Below are positions 22,892 to 33,535 of a stretch of DNA of 64,000 nt, piece after piece (within the stretch, counting starts at the first letter, position 1; every line of letters begins with the position of its first letter). The notes beneath the pieces were generated by a model. The model was not told the DNA's origin. It ran no database searches and saw only the letters and a list, made by a program, of their open reading frames with translations. The translations under genes were made by a program, and so were the position numbers. Source of the DNA: Isoetes taiwanensis (taxonomy: Eukaryota > Streptophyta > Lycopodiopsida > Isoetales > Isoetaceae); contig JAJEKV010000009.1 of assembly GCA_021234155.1 (NCBI GenBank), forward strand, positions 7,987,546 to 8,051,545, in the 5' to 3' direction.

Positions 22892-25800
22892 ATGTCTAGC
22901 AGGTTCGGAGCTAGTTTGCTTGGTACAATAGATGTGTACCAGGGAGGTCCTGGATTTCAGATCTGGAAGGACTCCATTAAGCATGTTTTGGAAGTGGAGG
23001 ATTTATGGGATCTTGTTGATCCTGAAGGAGTTGCTGAAAGCATGGGAATAGGCAGAAACGCTCAGATGAGGTCAGTTTCAGAAACGTCTGTTAATGCTGC
23101 AACTAATAATGCTGGTGAAGGTTCAGGTGAAACGAATGCAAGGGAGACAGCCATACCAACTGTAGCAGGAAGATCAATGAATGCCAAAGTTAAGGAAGCT
23201 CAGGGAATCATAACTTGCAAGGTAAGTCCTACAATTAGACTTAAACTCAGAAATAAGTCACCTAGGCAAATGTGGATGTTTCTTTTGGAATACTATGAAC
23301 AAAAAACGTCTTCTCAGATAGACCTTCTTGAGAATGAGCTGAGAGGTCTTAAACTTCAAGATGATGGTGATGTGAGTGAGTTTTTTAATAAATTTGATAA
23401 TATCATAGCGGATCTAGCAGGAGCAGGGGTAAATGTCTCAGATAGAAGTCAAGTACTTCAAATTTCTAGAGCAATCAGTGAAAATCAAAACCTGGCCCTA
23501 TTTATTAGGAACATGAGTAAAACCAGGGAGGATGCAGCGAATGTCTTGAGAACTGAATTTGAACAGAGGAAAATTTCTCAAGAAGAAGGACATGCAAGTG
23601 AAATTCTATATGCTGCTAATAAGCCTAAACAGATAAAGGGAATTGCTTTCATTGCCACGAACCTGGCCATTATAAGGGAGATTGTCCAAAACTCAAAAAT
23701 GAGTTGACATGCTACCATTGTGGAGGAAGGGGGCATTTTGCATCCAAGTGTGCAACACCAAAGGAATATGGCAGAGGTAGAGGCAAGGGGAGAGAAGGAG
23801 GAGGAGGAAGAAATGTGAATTACAGAGGGAGAGGAGGCAGAAGGGCAGCTGGAGTTCATATAGCCCGAGAATACAATGAAGGTGAAAAATCAGAAATTGA
23901 AGATGAAAATGAGGTAAATACTGCACTGCCTATTCTAGATAAGAGAATAGAGTCTAACAAAATCTCTGATGCTCTTGTAGTTGATAGTGGAGCTGAAAGA
24001 TCAATAGTTCAATCTTCTGAGCTGCTCAAGGATGTCTCTCAAGCTAGTTCAAGAAATATTCAAGTTGGAAGCGGAGACTTATTGCAAATAGAAGGAAGAG
24101 GCCTGCTGCAGTTGCTAGATCTAGAAGAAAAGATTGTTGACATTGAAAATGTTTTATGTGTGCCTTGCATAGTCAAGAACTTAATTTCTGTAAGTCAGCT
24201 TGTTGATCTTGGATATAGAGTCAATTTTGACTCCAAAGGATGTAGAATCTATCTTAATAATGATTTGAAGTTTTTTGCAAAAAGATGTGGCAATCTGTTT
24301 CAAATGGAAAATCAATGTTACAACAGTGTGAATTCAGTTGGCATGTCAGAAACTGAAATATGGCACAACAGGCTCGGGCATACAAACTGCAATAACCTCA
24401 AAATATTGGCAAAGCAAGGTTGGATTGATTGCAAAAATCTACGAACAGAGAAATTCATTTGTGAAGGTTGTTTGCTGGGTAAACTAAATAGATTACCTTT
24501 CAAAAAAACCAAAAGCAGAGCAAGTCAAGCATTAGAGTTGGTTCACACTGATTTGTGTGGACCACTAAATGTAAGGGGAAGATCTAACAAAAGATATTTT
24601 ATAACTTTTATAGATGACTACAGTAGGATGTGCAAAAGTTATTGTCTAGAAAGAAAATCTCAGGCCTTAGCTGCCTTTAAACAATATGTTTCAGAAGTTG
24701 AGAGAGAAACAGGACTTTAAGTGAAGTGTATAAGGTCAGATCAAGGAGGGGAGTATTTGTCAACCAAATTCAAACTGTTTTGCATTTCTAATGGCATCAA
24801 AAGACAACTCACTTGCAGATATAGCCCCCAGCAAAATGGAGTAGCAGAAAGAAGAAATAGGACCATCATGGATGCAGTAAGAGCTATGATCAAACACAGT
24901 GGTCTGCCAAATTACTTCTGGGAGGAAGCACTCAAAACTGCTATTCTAATACAAAATAAATTGCCTTCTTCTGCCTTAAAGGGTAATATGCCTCAACTTC
25001 TTTGGTCAAATTCAAAGGAAAAGATAGATCTTAGTTGGCTCAGGGCATATGGTTGCTTAGCATATTCACACATTCCATCAGAGTTAAGGAAGAAATTAGA
25101 TAGCAAAGCTGAGACTGGGTATCTTGTAGGGTATGACAATGAATCAAAGGGATACAGACTATTTGTGCCAAGTACAAAGCAGATCATAATCAGCAGGGAT
25201 GTATTGTTCGATGAGGGAACCTTTTATAAGGATAGGGCAGGACGAAAGGAGGAAAAAATGAATGTATCACATGAAGAAAAAAAGGTAACATTTGATGTTG
25301 ATTATGAATCCGATGATGGCAGTGAAGAAAAACCAAGTGAAGATGATAATATGAGACAAGAAGTCACATCAAATCAGCAACCAACAACTGAACATGAGGA
25401 AGAAGGAAGTATCCAAGCTGAACATGACATGAAAAGGAGAAAAACTCAAACAGAAAAGTTAGTTGAAGAGGCCAAAATTGATATCAATGAATATGGGAGG
25501 ACTGAAAGTGGAAAAAGCAGAAGATTGCAGCAACAAAGTCAAGAAAATGATCAGATATTGGCAATAATGGAAGATGCAGAAATACCTCAGAGTTTTGAGG
25601 ATGTCCTAACATGTGGAGACAAAGAAAAATGGATGGCAGCAATGATTGATGAGCTGGAATCTTTCAAACAAACTAAGACTTATGAGATAGTGGATTATCC
25701 TACTAATCATAATGTGATTGGCTGCAAGTGGCTGTTCAAGGTAAAAACCAATGCAGATGGAAGTAAAAAATTTAAGGCAAGACTTGTGGCTAAAGGATTT

Positions 25801-27129
25801 ACTCAGAAAAAGGGGATCGACTATGAAGAGACATACTCTCCCATTGTTAAGCTTACTAGTCTAAGACTGTTGATCAGTCTAGCTAATGCATTAAACTTGG
25901 AATTACATCACATGAATGTAAAAACAGCGTTTTTGAATGCCAAATTAGAAGAAGACATATTCATGAGGCAGGCTCCAGGATTTGAGGTTGGAAACAATAT
26001 GGTCTGGAAGTTGAATAGGGCTATTTATGGGCTTAAACAGTCCCCAAGGGAATGGTACCTTTGTATTGATAATTATCTTAGAGAGCAGGGATTTGAAAAA
26101 TTCAAAAATGATGGGAACATGTACAAATATCAGCATGGTAATGATTATTGCATAATGGCATTATACATAGATGACTGTATCATGGCTGCCAGCAGTGTGG
26201 AATGCTTAAATCATTGCAAGAACTTGCTAAAGCACAGGTACCAAATGTCAGATTTAGGAGAGCTCAAGCAATTCTTAGGTATTGAGGTCGAAAGAGATAG
26301 ACAGAAGAGGATTCTAAAACTGAAACAAAGTAGGCATATTGATAATATGCTCAAAAGGTTTAAGCTTTGTGAAGCAAACAGTGTAAAGACTCCTGTGGTG
26401 CCAGGTCATCAATTAACAGCAGAGGTAGCTTTGTCAGAACATGAAAGAGAAGAAATGGAAAAAGTGCCTTACAGATCTCTAGTAGGATGTCTTCTGTACC
26501 TTGCAAACAATACCAGACCAGACATTGCCTATATAGTGAATATTTTAAGTAGGAGGAATCATATTCCAAGTCAAGTTCATTGGCTAGCAGCTAAAAGAGT
26601 GATGAGATATCTAAAGGGTACTAAGCATCATGGAATTATATTCAACTCAGAAAATCTCATTTTACATGCCTATAGTGATGCAGACTGGGGAGGTGATCTC
26701 AGTGCAAGAAGGTCAACTTCTGGTTATGTGATTTACTTAGGAGGAGGAGTTATCAGCTGGAAATGCAAAAAACAAAATGCAGTAGCTATGTCATCTGCAG
26801 AGGCTGAATATGCTGCTGCATCCTTGGTGGCTAAAGAAGTAATTTGGCTTAGAAGATTGCTGGAGAAAATGAAATGCACTCAAAACAAGCCAACAGCTAT
26901 TTTGACTGATAGTCAAAGCTGCATTGCCATAGTTAAAAATCCTGTAGAGCATGAAAGGACCAAGCATATTGAGTTGAATATGCATTTTATAAGAGATCTA
27001 GCAGCCAAGGATTACATTCAAATGAAGTATATTAGCACGAATGATCAGGTTGCAGATGTTTTTACAAAGGCTCTAGTTGAGAAAAAGTTCACTTACTTTA
27101 GGGATTGCTTAAATGTGCAGGATATATGA
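22892..27129 (+). pseudogene. Copia-2 gag-pol, one frameshift and one stop
   Basis: The start is the ATG at 22892, whose MSSRFGASLL matches the Copia-1 start; the upstream in-frame codons cross the primer site and are not coding. Gag runs to about 23635, where one base is missing within the first zinc knuckle region. The next frame (to 24720) carries the second knuckle CYHCGGRGHFASKC, protease DSGAERS and the integrase finger. A TAA at 24718-24720 follows the first integrase aspartates. The remaining 802 codons (24721-27129) are open: integrase core end, reverse transcriptase with YIDD (YIDDCIMAAS, about 26167-26196) and the complete RNase H (SDADWGGD, SSAEAEYAA). Only two lesions separate it from an intact frame, so it is younger-looking than Copia-1 in coding terms despite more LTR divergence. 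Confidence 0.93.
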
Positions 27130-27140
27130 TGAAGGAGGAA
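27128..27140 (+). promoter_or_regulatory. Copia-2 polypurine tract
   Basis: GATGAAGGAGGAA directly before the 3' LTR. Confidence 0.85.
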
Positions 27141-27776
27141 TGTTAGAAAGACAGTAGATCATCACATATTCCTGCAGGTTCTCATAATTGTTCAATGAGC
27201 AATAGTGAAGGGAGAATTGTATACAGAATGCCTGCTCTGATCATCACTGAAGATTATACTGTGCATTATCAGGGAATGTGCAGATTAAGTTGGTAAGTTG
27301 CATGATAAGCTATATGGTTTAGTGAAAACCCTAAGGGGTAAAGGTCTAAGGTTCGTTGAAGGTTTATTTATTAAGCCTTTTATATTGATATGATATTAAA
27401 AGGGATAAAGGCATCGACGTGCAAGCAAGAGGTTAAGGCAGAAATATTGGAAGGAAAGTTGACGAACTTATCCTCTATAACCGTCGCCGGATCGGCCGAG
27501 GAAAACCCCTGTAAATAAACCTGTAGATAATTAAACCCACGGAGAATGGAGCCGGGAGTGGTAGCGCCATAACAACTCTGCAAACAGTGAAATTCGAAAG
27601 AAAGAAGTTTCGATATTACTGTTCATTTGAGATAGTTGACCATTGCATTGATATTATGTTAAGTATAAACACTTGAAGGAAATATTGTTATAGTTGAAAG
27701 GCAATGGTTTATTAAGAATTGAAGCTTGAATTTCATGATCTAAGTTAAGTGCATCAAGGTTCTAAGATTGTTAACA
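27141..27776 (+). repeat. Copia-2 3' LTR (636 bp)
   Basis: Mate of 22214-22849. It is followed by the target duplication GCCAC. Confidence 0.96.
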
Positions 27777-28800
27777 GCCACTCCTGAAACTAGAGTCAAC
27801 AATCCTTATCGTAAATAGGATAGTTGATTTCTGCAGCCTGGAACTTTCGAGAATGGCTCATGATCATCCCCCTCTTGCGACAAGATGCTGCCAAGAGCAA
27901 AATCTGATGCATCAGCTTCGAGAATATAGGGACGTGCAGGATCCGGGTGTGCAAGAACAGGTGCTGCTATAAAAGCATGCTTCAGACTGATAAATGATGA
28001 TCCTCTTCAATTGTCCACTTAAAAGGAACATATTTCCTCGTGAGACGTGTCAAAGGCAAGACAATCTCTGAATAGTCCTTGATGAAGCAGCGATAAAAAT
28101 TGGCAAACCCTAAGAAGCACTGTACGTCTTTGACCGAGGAAGGTGTTTCCCAATCAAGAACTGTACTGGCCTTCTTTAGATCCATGGTAACACCCTGAGA
28201 CGTGATGCGATAGCCCAGAAACTCGACATTGTCCTGCTCGAACTGACACTTCTCTAGCTTGGCATAAAGTCCATGTTCCCGTAGCTTCTGAAGGACCTTC
28301 CTGACATGTTCTTCATGCTCCTCCAAAGTCTTCGAATAAACCAGAATATCATCTAGATAGACGATAACAAAAAGATTCAAAGACTCCCGAAAAACATCGT
28401 TAGCCATGTGCTGAAAGACCGTTGGAGCATTGGTAAGGCCGAAAGGCATGACGGTATACTAAAAAATGACCGAGTTCGAAAGGTTGTCTTCCACTCATCA
28501 CCTTCCCTGATGCGGATAAGATTATAGGCACCTCGGAGATCAATTTTTGTGAAGTATCGTGCACCTTGTAGCCACTCAAGTAATTTTGGAATTAGAGGGA
28601 GAGGATAGCGATTACGCATAGTGATCTTGTTGAGGCCGCGATAATCCACAACCAGCCGCAAAGAACCATCTTTCTTGGAAACAAAGAAGATGGCAGCTCT
28701 TGCGGGTGACTGAGAATGTCGAGTAAACCCAGTTGCAAGATTCTCCTCGATATAGGTCCACAAAGTCTCCAATTCTGTTGGCAACAAGCCATAGATAGGG
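27777..28800 (-). pseudogene. Gypsy reverse transcriptase and RNase H start
   Basis: On the minus strand the palm reads [36 protein letters not shown] and [13 protein letters not shown]. After a frameshift near 28455 it continues with [13 protein letters not shown] and VIVYLDDILVYS, whose YLDD is the catalytic motif. The connection domain VEFLGYRIT and FLGFANFYRCFI comes next, then the RNase H start EADASDFALGSILSQ near 27910. Copia-2 then cuts the RNase H. The catalytic residues remain, but the frame is broken. Confidence 0.92.
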
Positions 28801-29376
28801 CCAAATGGTGGGTCCCTAGCTGAAGATCAATGGGGCAGTCATAAGGACGATGCTCCGGAAGCTTGCTGGCTTTGACCTTATCAAAGACATCGCCAAAATC
28901 CTTGTACTTATCAGGAAGGATAGGAGCAGAGTTTTCTGAGCAGAGCTAGTCGAAGGATGGTCTTGGATTGCAAATGCTGATCTAGGATCTTGCCTACCAG
29001 ATCTAATAAACTTGTGAAGAGATATCTTCGAGATACGGAGCTGAGGGCGCGAAGAAGCCTCTACAAAAGCAGGATCAAGAACAGGAGTGAGAGCAGGAAC
29101 AGGAGTAGAAGTAGGAGCAACTGGGACAGGAACTGAAGCAGGAACTGGAACAAGAACTAGAGCTGGGACATCATCTAGAATATGGTCAGAATCTGAGACA
29201 TGAACTGGAGCAGAGACAAGAGCCAAATCGGGCCGTGGAGCAGAAACAGGAATAGCAAGGACATAAACAGGAGCCCACGATACTGTATGGACTGAAGTAG
29301 ATATTAGTGCAGAGGCCTGAATTACAGATGAACTGGAACTAGAGCTCAAACCAGCAAACCGAAAGGGTCTAGTACG
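28801..29376 (-). pseudogene. Gypsy protease-RT linker with Val/Pro/Ala-rich repeat
   Basis: An open frame on the minus strand encodes a low-complexity stretch made of V-P-x-P and V-S-A-P repeats (about 29130-29280), then a segment leading to [15 protein letters not shown]-like residues just before the reverse transcriptase. A variable spacer at this place is common in Gypsy pol. The proline-valine repeat is unusual, and its function is unknown. Confidence 0.6.
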
Positions 29377-29841
29377 TCAATCAATCTGTGGGTTATGTAG
29401 CTCGAGCCAGGGCAGACCCAAGACTACTGGCGCATGTGTGTTAGTAATGAGATTGAAGGAAATGCTACAAGAAGCTCCCTCGAACAAAACGTGAAGAGGT
29501 GCATTACATTTTGTGACTGCGCCTGAAGAGATCTCACGCCCATCAATCACATTAACAGAGCTAGGATGCTCGACCCTGCTTCTAGGAATGGCGTGCTTAG
29601 TAGCGAATATACTATCCATGAAGCAGGCATTCGCACCACAATCAAGTTGCGCCATTGTCTCTATCCTCCCATCCACCGACTTCAATGAAATAGAGATAAA
29701 AAATTCCTTACTGACCTTGTCCGAGGGAATAAAACCTTCGTCACATGTGGGAGGAGTTGAAGGAATGTCAAGCAATCGTTGAGAGACTCCTACTACTCGG
29801 ACAGGGCTCGAACGATTTTTCGACTGATTTGGGCGCTTCAT
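29377..29841 (-). pseudogene. Gypsy retropepsin-like protease
   Basis: The frame on the minus strand contains AQLDCGANACFMD (the D-x-G-A catalytic motif in the form DCGA) and ends with the flap-like APVVLGLPWLELHNPQID, the usual end of Gypsy protease before the RT linker. It follows the gag zinc knuckle at 29840-29895. The frame itself is open over 154 codons. Confidence 0.82.
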
Positions 29842-30689
29842 AGGGCATCCACGAGCAATATGACCGTCTCCTCCACAGTAGAGGCAAAGATTAGCCTCTG
29901 ATGCTACTTCTCGGCGGCAGATAAAGGTCCTCGAACTGCCCGATCAATCTGCATAGCCTCAGGTCTGGACCTGTTGGATTCTACAGATGAAACCGAGGAA
30001 GGCGTAGCTACAGGCGCTTGTGTGATTGGGAAGACCTGATTACGTCTCTCCTGTCTGCGTTCGAAGAGTCGATTATCACATCAAACTGCAAATCTGTCAG
30101 CTTCTTCCAAAGTTTGAGGGTCTTCCATAGACAACAACATATCTTTAAAATCCTCACATAACCCCCTTCGGAAATAATCTCGAAGTGCAACATCATCCCA
30201 GGCAGTATCTACCGCAATTTGACGAAATTCCGATGCATATACTGAAGCTGGACGAGAGCCTTCCCTTAGATTTGTGGCTGCTATGCGATGACGATTGATG
30301 TCTCCAAAGCATGCCTCGAGCTCTGCAGTGAAAACAACAAAATCTTGCAATTCTGGGGCTCTTTTCTCCAATAAATGAGCAAACCAACTTAGAGCTGGCC
30401 TTGTGAGGAGAGAACCAATTAGTCCAACTTGTTCCTGGGCCGTGGGATATTTATGAGGATGGAGCTAAAACACAAGCCTGTTCTGATTCAAAAAACCGCG
30501 GAGCTTGGACCGAGTGCCGCCAAACTTCTCTGACAGGCTGATCTTATGCTCTAATAGCCTCAATCCCGAGCTAGAAGCAGATTCATGTGAAGCAATACGT
30601 TCCTTAAGCTCTTTATTATCCAAGTGCAACTGCTGGCATACTTAAACAAGCTGCTGGACCTGCTGTAATAAAGTCAAAACCTCATCCAT
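29842..30689 (-). pseudogene. Gypsy gag with one CCHC knuckle
   Basis: The likely ATG is at 30689-30687, after the 5' LTR and leader. A coiled-coil-like region with LKERIASHE is followed by the retrotransposon capsid, with LRGFLNQNR, ALSWFAHLLE, FRQIAVD and YFRRGLCEDFKD. The zinc knuckle near 29893-29852 reads CLYCGGDGHIARGC. At least two in-frame stops occur (near 30642 and 30465) plus a frameshift after RFAV near 30081, so it is dead. Confidence 0.82.
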
Positions 30690-30770
30690 AGATATAAAAT
30701 CATCAAATGTGAGCAAAACAATGCTTAGGATCAGAGCAGGCAAGAACCGATAAGGGATTCCGGTTCAAAC

Positions 30771-31095
30771 TGTCATGAACTACGCGAAAACAAGGAAAAT
30801 ACACAGAAAATACGCAAGAAATACGAAAGAAATATGCCAAGATCGGCAAAGAATTTGATATATGAACAGGAATCAAGAGTACAATGGTTCGAAGGCAAGC
30901 AGGAACACAAGACAGATGCCTAGAAGGCTCAAGACTGGTGTTGAACCAGAATGGTTCGACAAGAAGGAGATGCCTCCTTATATATCTAGGCCAACAGCCG
31001 GATGAGATCGCGTCAAGTGTCGCGCATGCATTTAGGTTCTAGAATATTCTAGAACCTCCTGGAGATAGTTCCACATATGAGGAAGACGTAAAGAA
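30771..31095 (-). repeat. Gypsy 5' LTR (325 bp)
   Basis: Pairs with 20301-20645. The plus-strand start is TGTCATGAACTACGCG and the end ACGTAAAGAA. No TGG primer site follows on the minus strand; the adjoining bases read GTTTGAACCGGAATCCC. Confidence 0.85.
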
Positions 31096-31114
31096 ATTTT
31101 TTCAACAAATATTT

Positions 31115-31268
31115 GTAGCGCACATGGCAAGGGTGTGTGATTTGCAACTGGAAGATTGCGAGTTCAAACCCTGCCTTATGCAACTACCTTTTTGCATCCG
31201 TGTGACGACCATCTTTTGTAAATACGAGTATAATGTTCGTATGATACGAACATTCGTATGGTCGTCAC
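31115..31268 (+). mobile_element. tRNA-derived SINE with foldback 3' end
   Basis: A 154 bp insertion in LINE-A flanked by a 6-base duplication, ATATTT (31109-31114 and 31269-31274). Its head has RNA polymerase III promoter boxes: A-box-like TGGCAAGGGTG at 31125-31135 and B-box-like GAGTTCAAACC at 31160-31170, so it derives from a tRNA. Its 3' part has no poly-A. Instead it forms a foldback, with TGTGACGACCAT (31201-31212) pairing with ATGGTCGTCACA (31258-31269) around a perfect 11 bp inverted repeat with a one-base centre (31232-31254). Confidence 0.75.
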
Positions 31269-31274
31269 ATATTT

Positions 31275-31626
31275 AGCCTCTAATATTAGTAGAAAGAAGC
31301 GAATGACAATCTCGCAGCTTAGATTGTCATCTCATAATCTACATATTGAAACTGGTAGAATGCACAGGTTAGTACGAGAAGAGAGATTTTGTCCTGGTTG
31401 TTTAGATCCGAAGCTGGAGATAGAAAAACATGCTTTATTAGAATGCTACTCTTATGAACATATAAGAGCCAAATATGGAATTCACATGACTACCTTGAAG
31501 GAGTTGTTTGATCTTCCAGCTCATACCCTAAGTTCATATGTTAGATAATTGTGGAAAGAAAGAGAGGACATAATTAATCTGTTCAATCTTATAGAAGAGT
31601 TTGAACTTAATAATGCTCTAGAATGA
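31275..31626 (+). pseudogene. LINE-A C-terminal Cys/His domain
   Basis: Continuation of the LINE-A frame: LRLSSHNLHIETGR, then FCPGC (about 31391), EKHALLEC (about 31424-31447) and HIRAKYGI. The C-x2-C...H-x4-C spacing matches the zinc-finger-like tail of many non-LTR retrotransposons. A TAA at 31546-31548 precedes a further in-frame stretch ending NNALE and TGA at 31624-31626, so the TAA is likely a late mutation. Confidence 0.75.
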
Positions 31627-31652
31627 GTGCATATTAGTGTTGTAGACTTTCG

Positions 31653-31709
31653 CCATAGAGGCATGGGGGCCTAAATGGCTTGATAATACAATTATTTATT
31701 TATTTATAT
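31653..31709 (+). terminator. LINE-A 3' hairpin and (ATTT)n tail
   Basis: CCATAG (31653-31658) and a short stem AGGC/GCCT with a six-base loop, then an ATTTATTTATTTATA tail. This is the same layout as in LINE-B to LINE-F, although the GTGGACG box has decayed to AAATGGC. Confidence 0.6.
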
Positions 31710-31715
31710 AATTCT

Positions 31716-32254
31716 TCAATTTTGTAAATGTTATTATGTGGTTGACTTCATATTTGTGGAGTCATTCGTAAGCCCATTTGTGAAGCGAGAGAGTGTAATC
31801 AACATTCTTAGACTAATTAAAAGGGATTTACAAACTTGGGAAGTTATAATTGAAGATACCACTAGATGAAGGGGTTAACCATCCCTGCAAAGCTGTTGCA
31901 GCCAGTAAATGGGTGAGCCCAGAGGGGCGAGCCCATTTACGGACTGTAACAGCCGAGCAGGGGTTGTTGACCCCTTTAACTGGCAAGACCACCAACTCGC
32001 ACTCCCAGAGCTGGATTATCCCACCCGCATCTCCATCCACAACAAGATTATCACACCAGGACAGGATTATCGACACCCACAACAGGATTATCACATCCAC
32101 ACCAAGATTATCAGCACCCACATCTGGAATCGAAGCAAATCCAGAATTTGGGTTGGGGCTGATTTCGGCTGTTACAGGGTTGGGACCAATGGTGGAGATG
32201 AACTGGATCACAAATCTTGCTAGTTAAGGCAAAGATAATGGGCAATAGTCATTG
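31716..32254. repeat. Spacer with ~20 bp minisatellite and an inverted repeat
   Basis: GATTATC recurs at about 32014, 32046, 32065, 32086 and 32106 with CACA/CACC-rich filler (about 20 bp period over the last four). GTAAATGGG (31905-31913) pairs with CCCATTTAC (31932-31940). Open frames cross this region, but none matches a known domain. Confidence 0.6.
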
Positions 32255-33535
32255 TTCGCCACAATGCAAGAATCTCCAAAAACGTTCTGGAAGCATTTAG
32301 CACCCCTTGCTCCACAGTTGCTATCAATCGATTTTGAGGTATGGAAAATCTATGCTATTCGCCTCTACTTTAAAGATGAAAATAAATTATGTTTGTCCTG
32401 TGAGCTGCTACACATTTTTGCGTTGAACTGGATGATGTTGAAAATGGCATAAAGTCACTTGCAAGAGGAAAAGCTTGCGATATTGATGGGCTTGTGGCTG
32501 AACATCTGAAAGATGGAGGTCGAGAATTAGCTATATTTGTCATGCAATTATTTAACCAAGCCATTGCAGAAGGATTTCCAGATGCTTGGGCAACAAGCCT
32601 GATTCATCCTATTCATAAAAAGGGTGATGTCATGTGATGCAGCCAAAGAACTATCGTACATTGATTGATTAGTCCAATTCTTGCAAAATTGTTTGGCAAA
32701 ATCTTTGACTCAAAGCTGGTAAAATGGGCGGAAGAAAATAGTATAAGAGCAAAAGGCCAAGCTGGATTTAGACCTGGGCATTCGACGATCGATCACCTTC
32801 TCACACTACGAATTATGATTGAAGATGCGGAGTCGAAAGGTAAATTCCTCTACTGCTGTTTCATTGACTTTGCTAAGGCATTTGATACTGTCCCCCGCCA
32901 GAAACTATTAGCAAGACTTAAACAGCTTGGCATACCTGATGAATGGATACTAGCATTAGGCAGATTATCATGAAATAGTGGTGGCAGGGTGGTTATTCCA
33001 TGTGGTCTTTCTGATGCAATTATCAGTGATATCGGTGTCAAATAGGGTTGCCCATTTTCGCCAACCTTGTTTGGCCTGTGTATTGACCAACTAGAAATTT
33101 TTCTTAATCAGGCAGGATGCAAATTCCCGCGTATTGTCCATCAGTTGGTGATACTATTATTATACGCAGATGGCCTGCTTTTATGTGCTTATAGCATGGG
33201 TGACTTACAGCAGCAATTTACATCCCTTGAGAACTTTTGCTTACAGTTTGGCTTACGTTGAATCTGGATAAAACAAAAGTCCTTTGCTTTGGTAAAGAAC
33301 ATGCTACCTTGCTCTATGAAAAATGGACGTTAGAATGTGCTCATTCATATCGCTATCTTGGGCATGAGATATTTGCTGGATGCAAGGCTTGGACAATGGG
33401 GGTTGAAAATCGTATAGTTGTTGCTTTGAAAGCCTTTATGCCATGGCCAATATTTGTCGACATGCACATATTGTTTACTGGCCACTTCAAAAAAAGCTTT
33501 TTGAAGCTTTAATTCTACCGCCTCAGCATCTAGGC
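32255..33535 (+). pseudogene. LINE-B reverse transcriptase (truncated, dead active site)
   Basis: A truncated non-LTR reverse transcriptase of the same broad family as LINE-A. Fingers: ARGKACDIDGL and LIHPIHKKGD (about 32460-32635). Then KGQAGFRPGHSTIDHL and motif A FIDFAKAFDTVPR (about 32860-32900), GCPFSPTLFGLCIDQL (about 33050) and motif C LLYADGLLL (about 33157-33183), where the second catalytic Asp of YADD is replaced by Gly. YRYLGHEI and an incomplete thumb (LQKKLFEALILPP) follow. Frameshifts occur near 32450, 32640, 32970 and 33255. The match ends near 33530. Confidence 0.82.

Larger units (their letters stand above)
22214..27776 (+). mobile_element. Copia-2, complete LTR retrotransposon inside Gypsy
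   Basis: A 5,563 bp Ty1/Copia element with 636 bp LTRs (TGTTAG...TTAACA), an initiator Met tRNA primer site at 22852-22863, a purine tract at 27128-27140 and a 5-base duplication, GCCAC, at 22209-22213 and 27777-27781. It lies opposite to its Gypsy host. The LTRs differ at 5 of 636 sites by eye, so insertion was fairly recent. Its proteins are close to those of Copia-1, but the LTRs are unrelated in sequence. Confidence 0.96.
20301..31095 (-). mobile_element. Ty3/Gypsy element inserted in LINE-A
   Basis: A minus-strand Gypsy-type LTR retrotransposon with the order gag, zinc knuckle, protease, reverse transcriptase, RNase H, integrase, which separates it from Copia. The 3' LTR is on the left (20301-20645) and the 5' LTR on the right (30771-31095). 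A 4-base duplication, ATTT (20297-20300 and 31096-31099), flanks it. Copia-2 (22214-27776) sits inside its RNase H. Its LTRs differ at roughly 24 aligned sites plus a 20 bp indel, mostly transitions, so it is older than either Copia. No standard TGG-type primer site follows the 5' LTR. Confidence 0.88.
18010..31715 (+). mobile_element. LINE-A, APE-type LINE split by Gypsy and SINE
   Basis: A 5'-truncated non-LTR retrotransposon. Its own sequence is in 18010-20300, 31096-31114 and 31269-31715; the rest is nested insertions. It carries the last part of an AP-like endonuclease, a reverse transcriptase, a thumb and a C-terminal Cys/His motif. The 3' end has CCATAG, a short hairpin (AGGC at 31659-31662 with GCCT at 31669-31672) and an (ATTT)n tail. 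Reading across the insertion borders restores one frame, ...QAYF then FNKYLASNISRKK..., which proves that the flanks belong together. Confidence 0.85.

Noticed and set aside
29513-29782. Plus-strand ORF opposite the Gypsy protease
   Set aside because: Shadow of the protease frame on the other strand; no domain of its own.
31120-31175. Possible tRNA gene
   Set aside because: A and B boxes are there, but no clean acceptor stem or anticodon arm can be drawn, and the piece is flanked by a target duplication; it is a SINE head.
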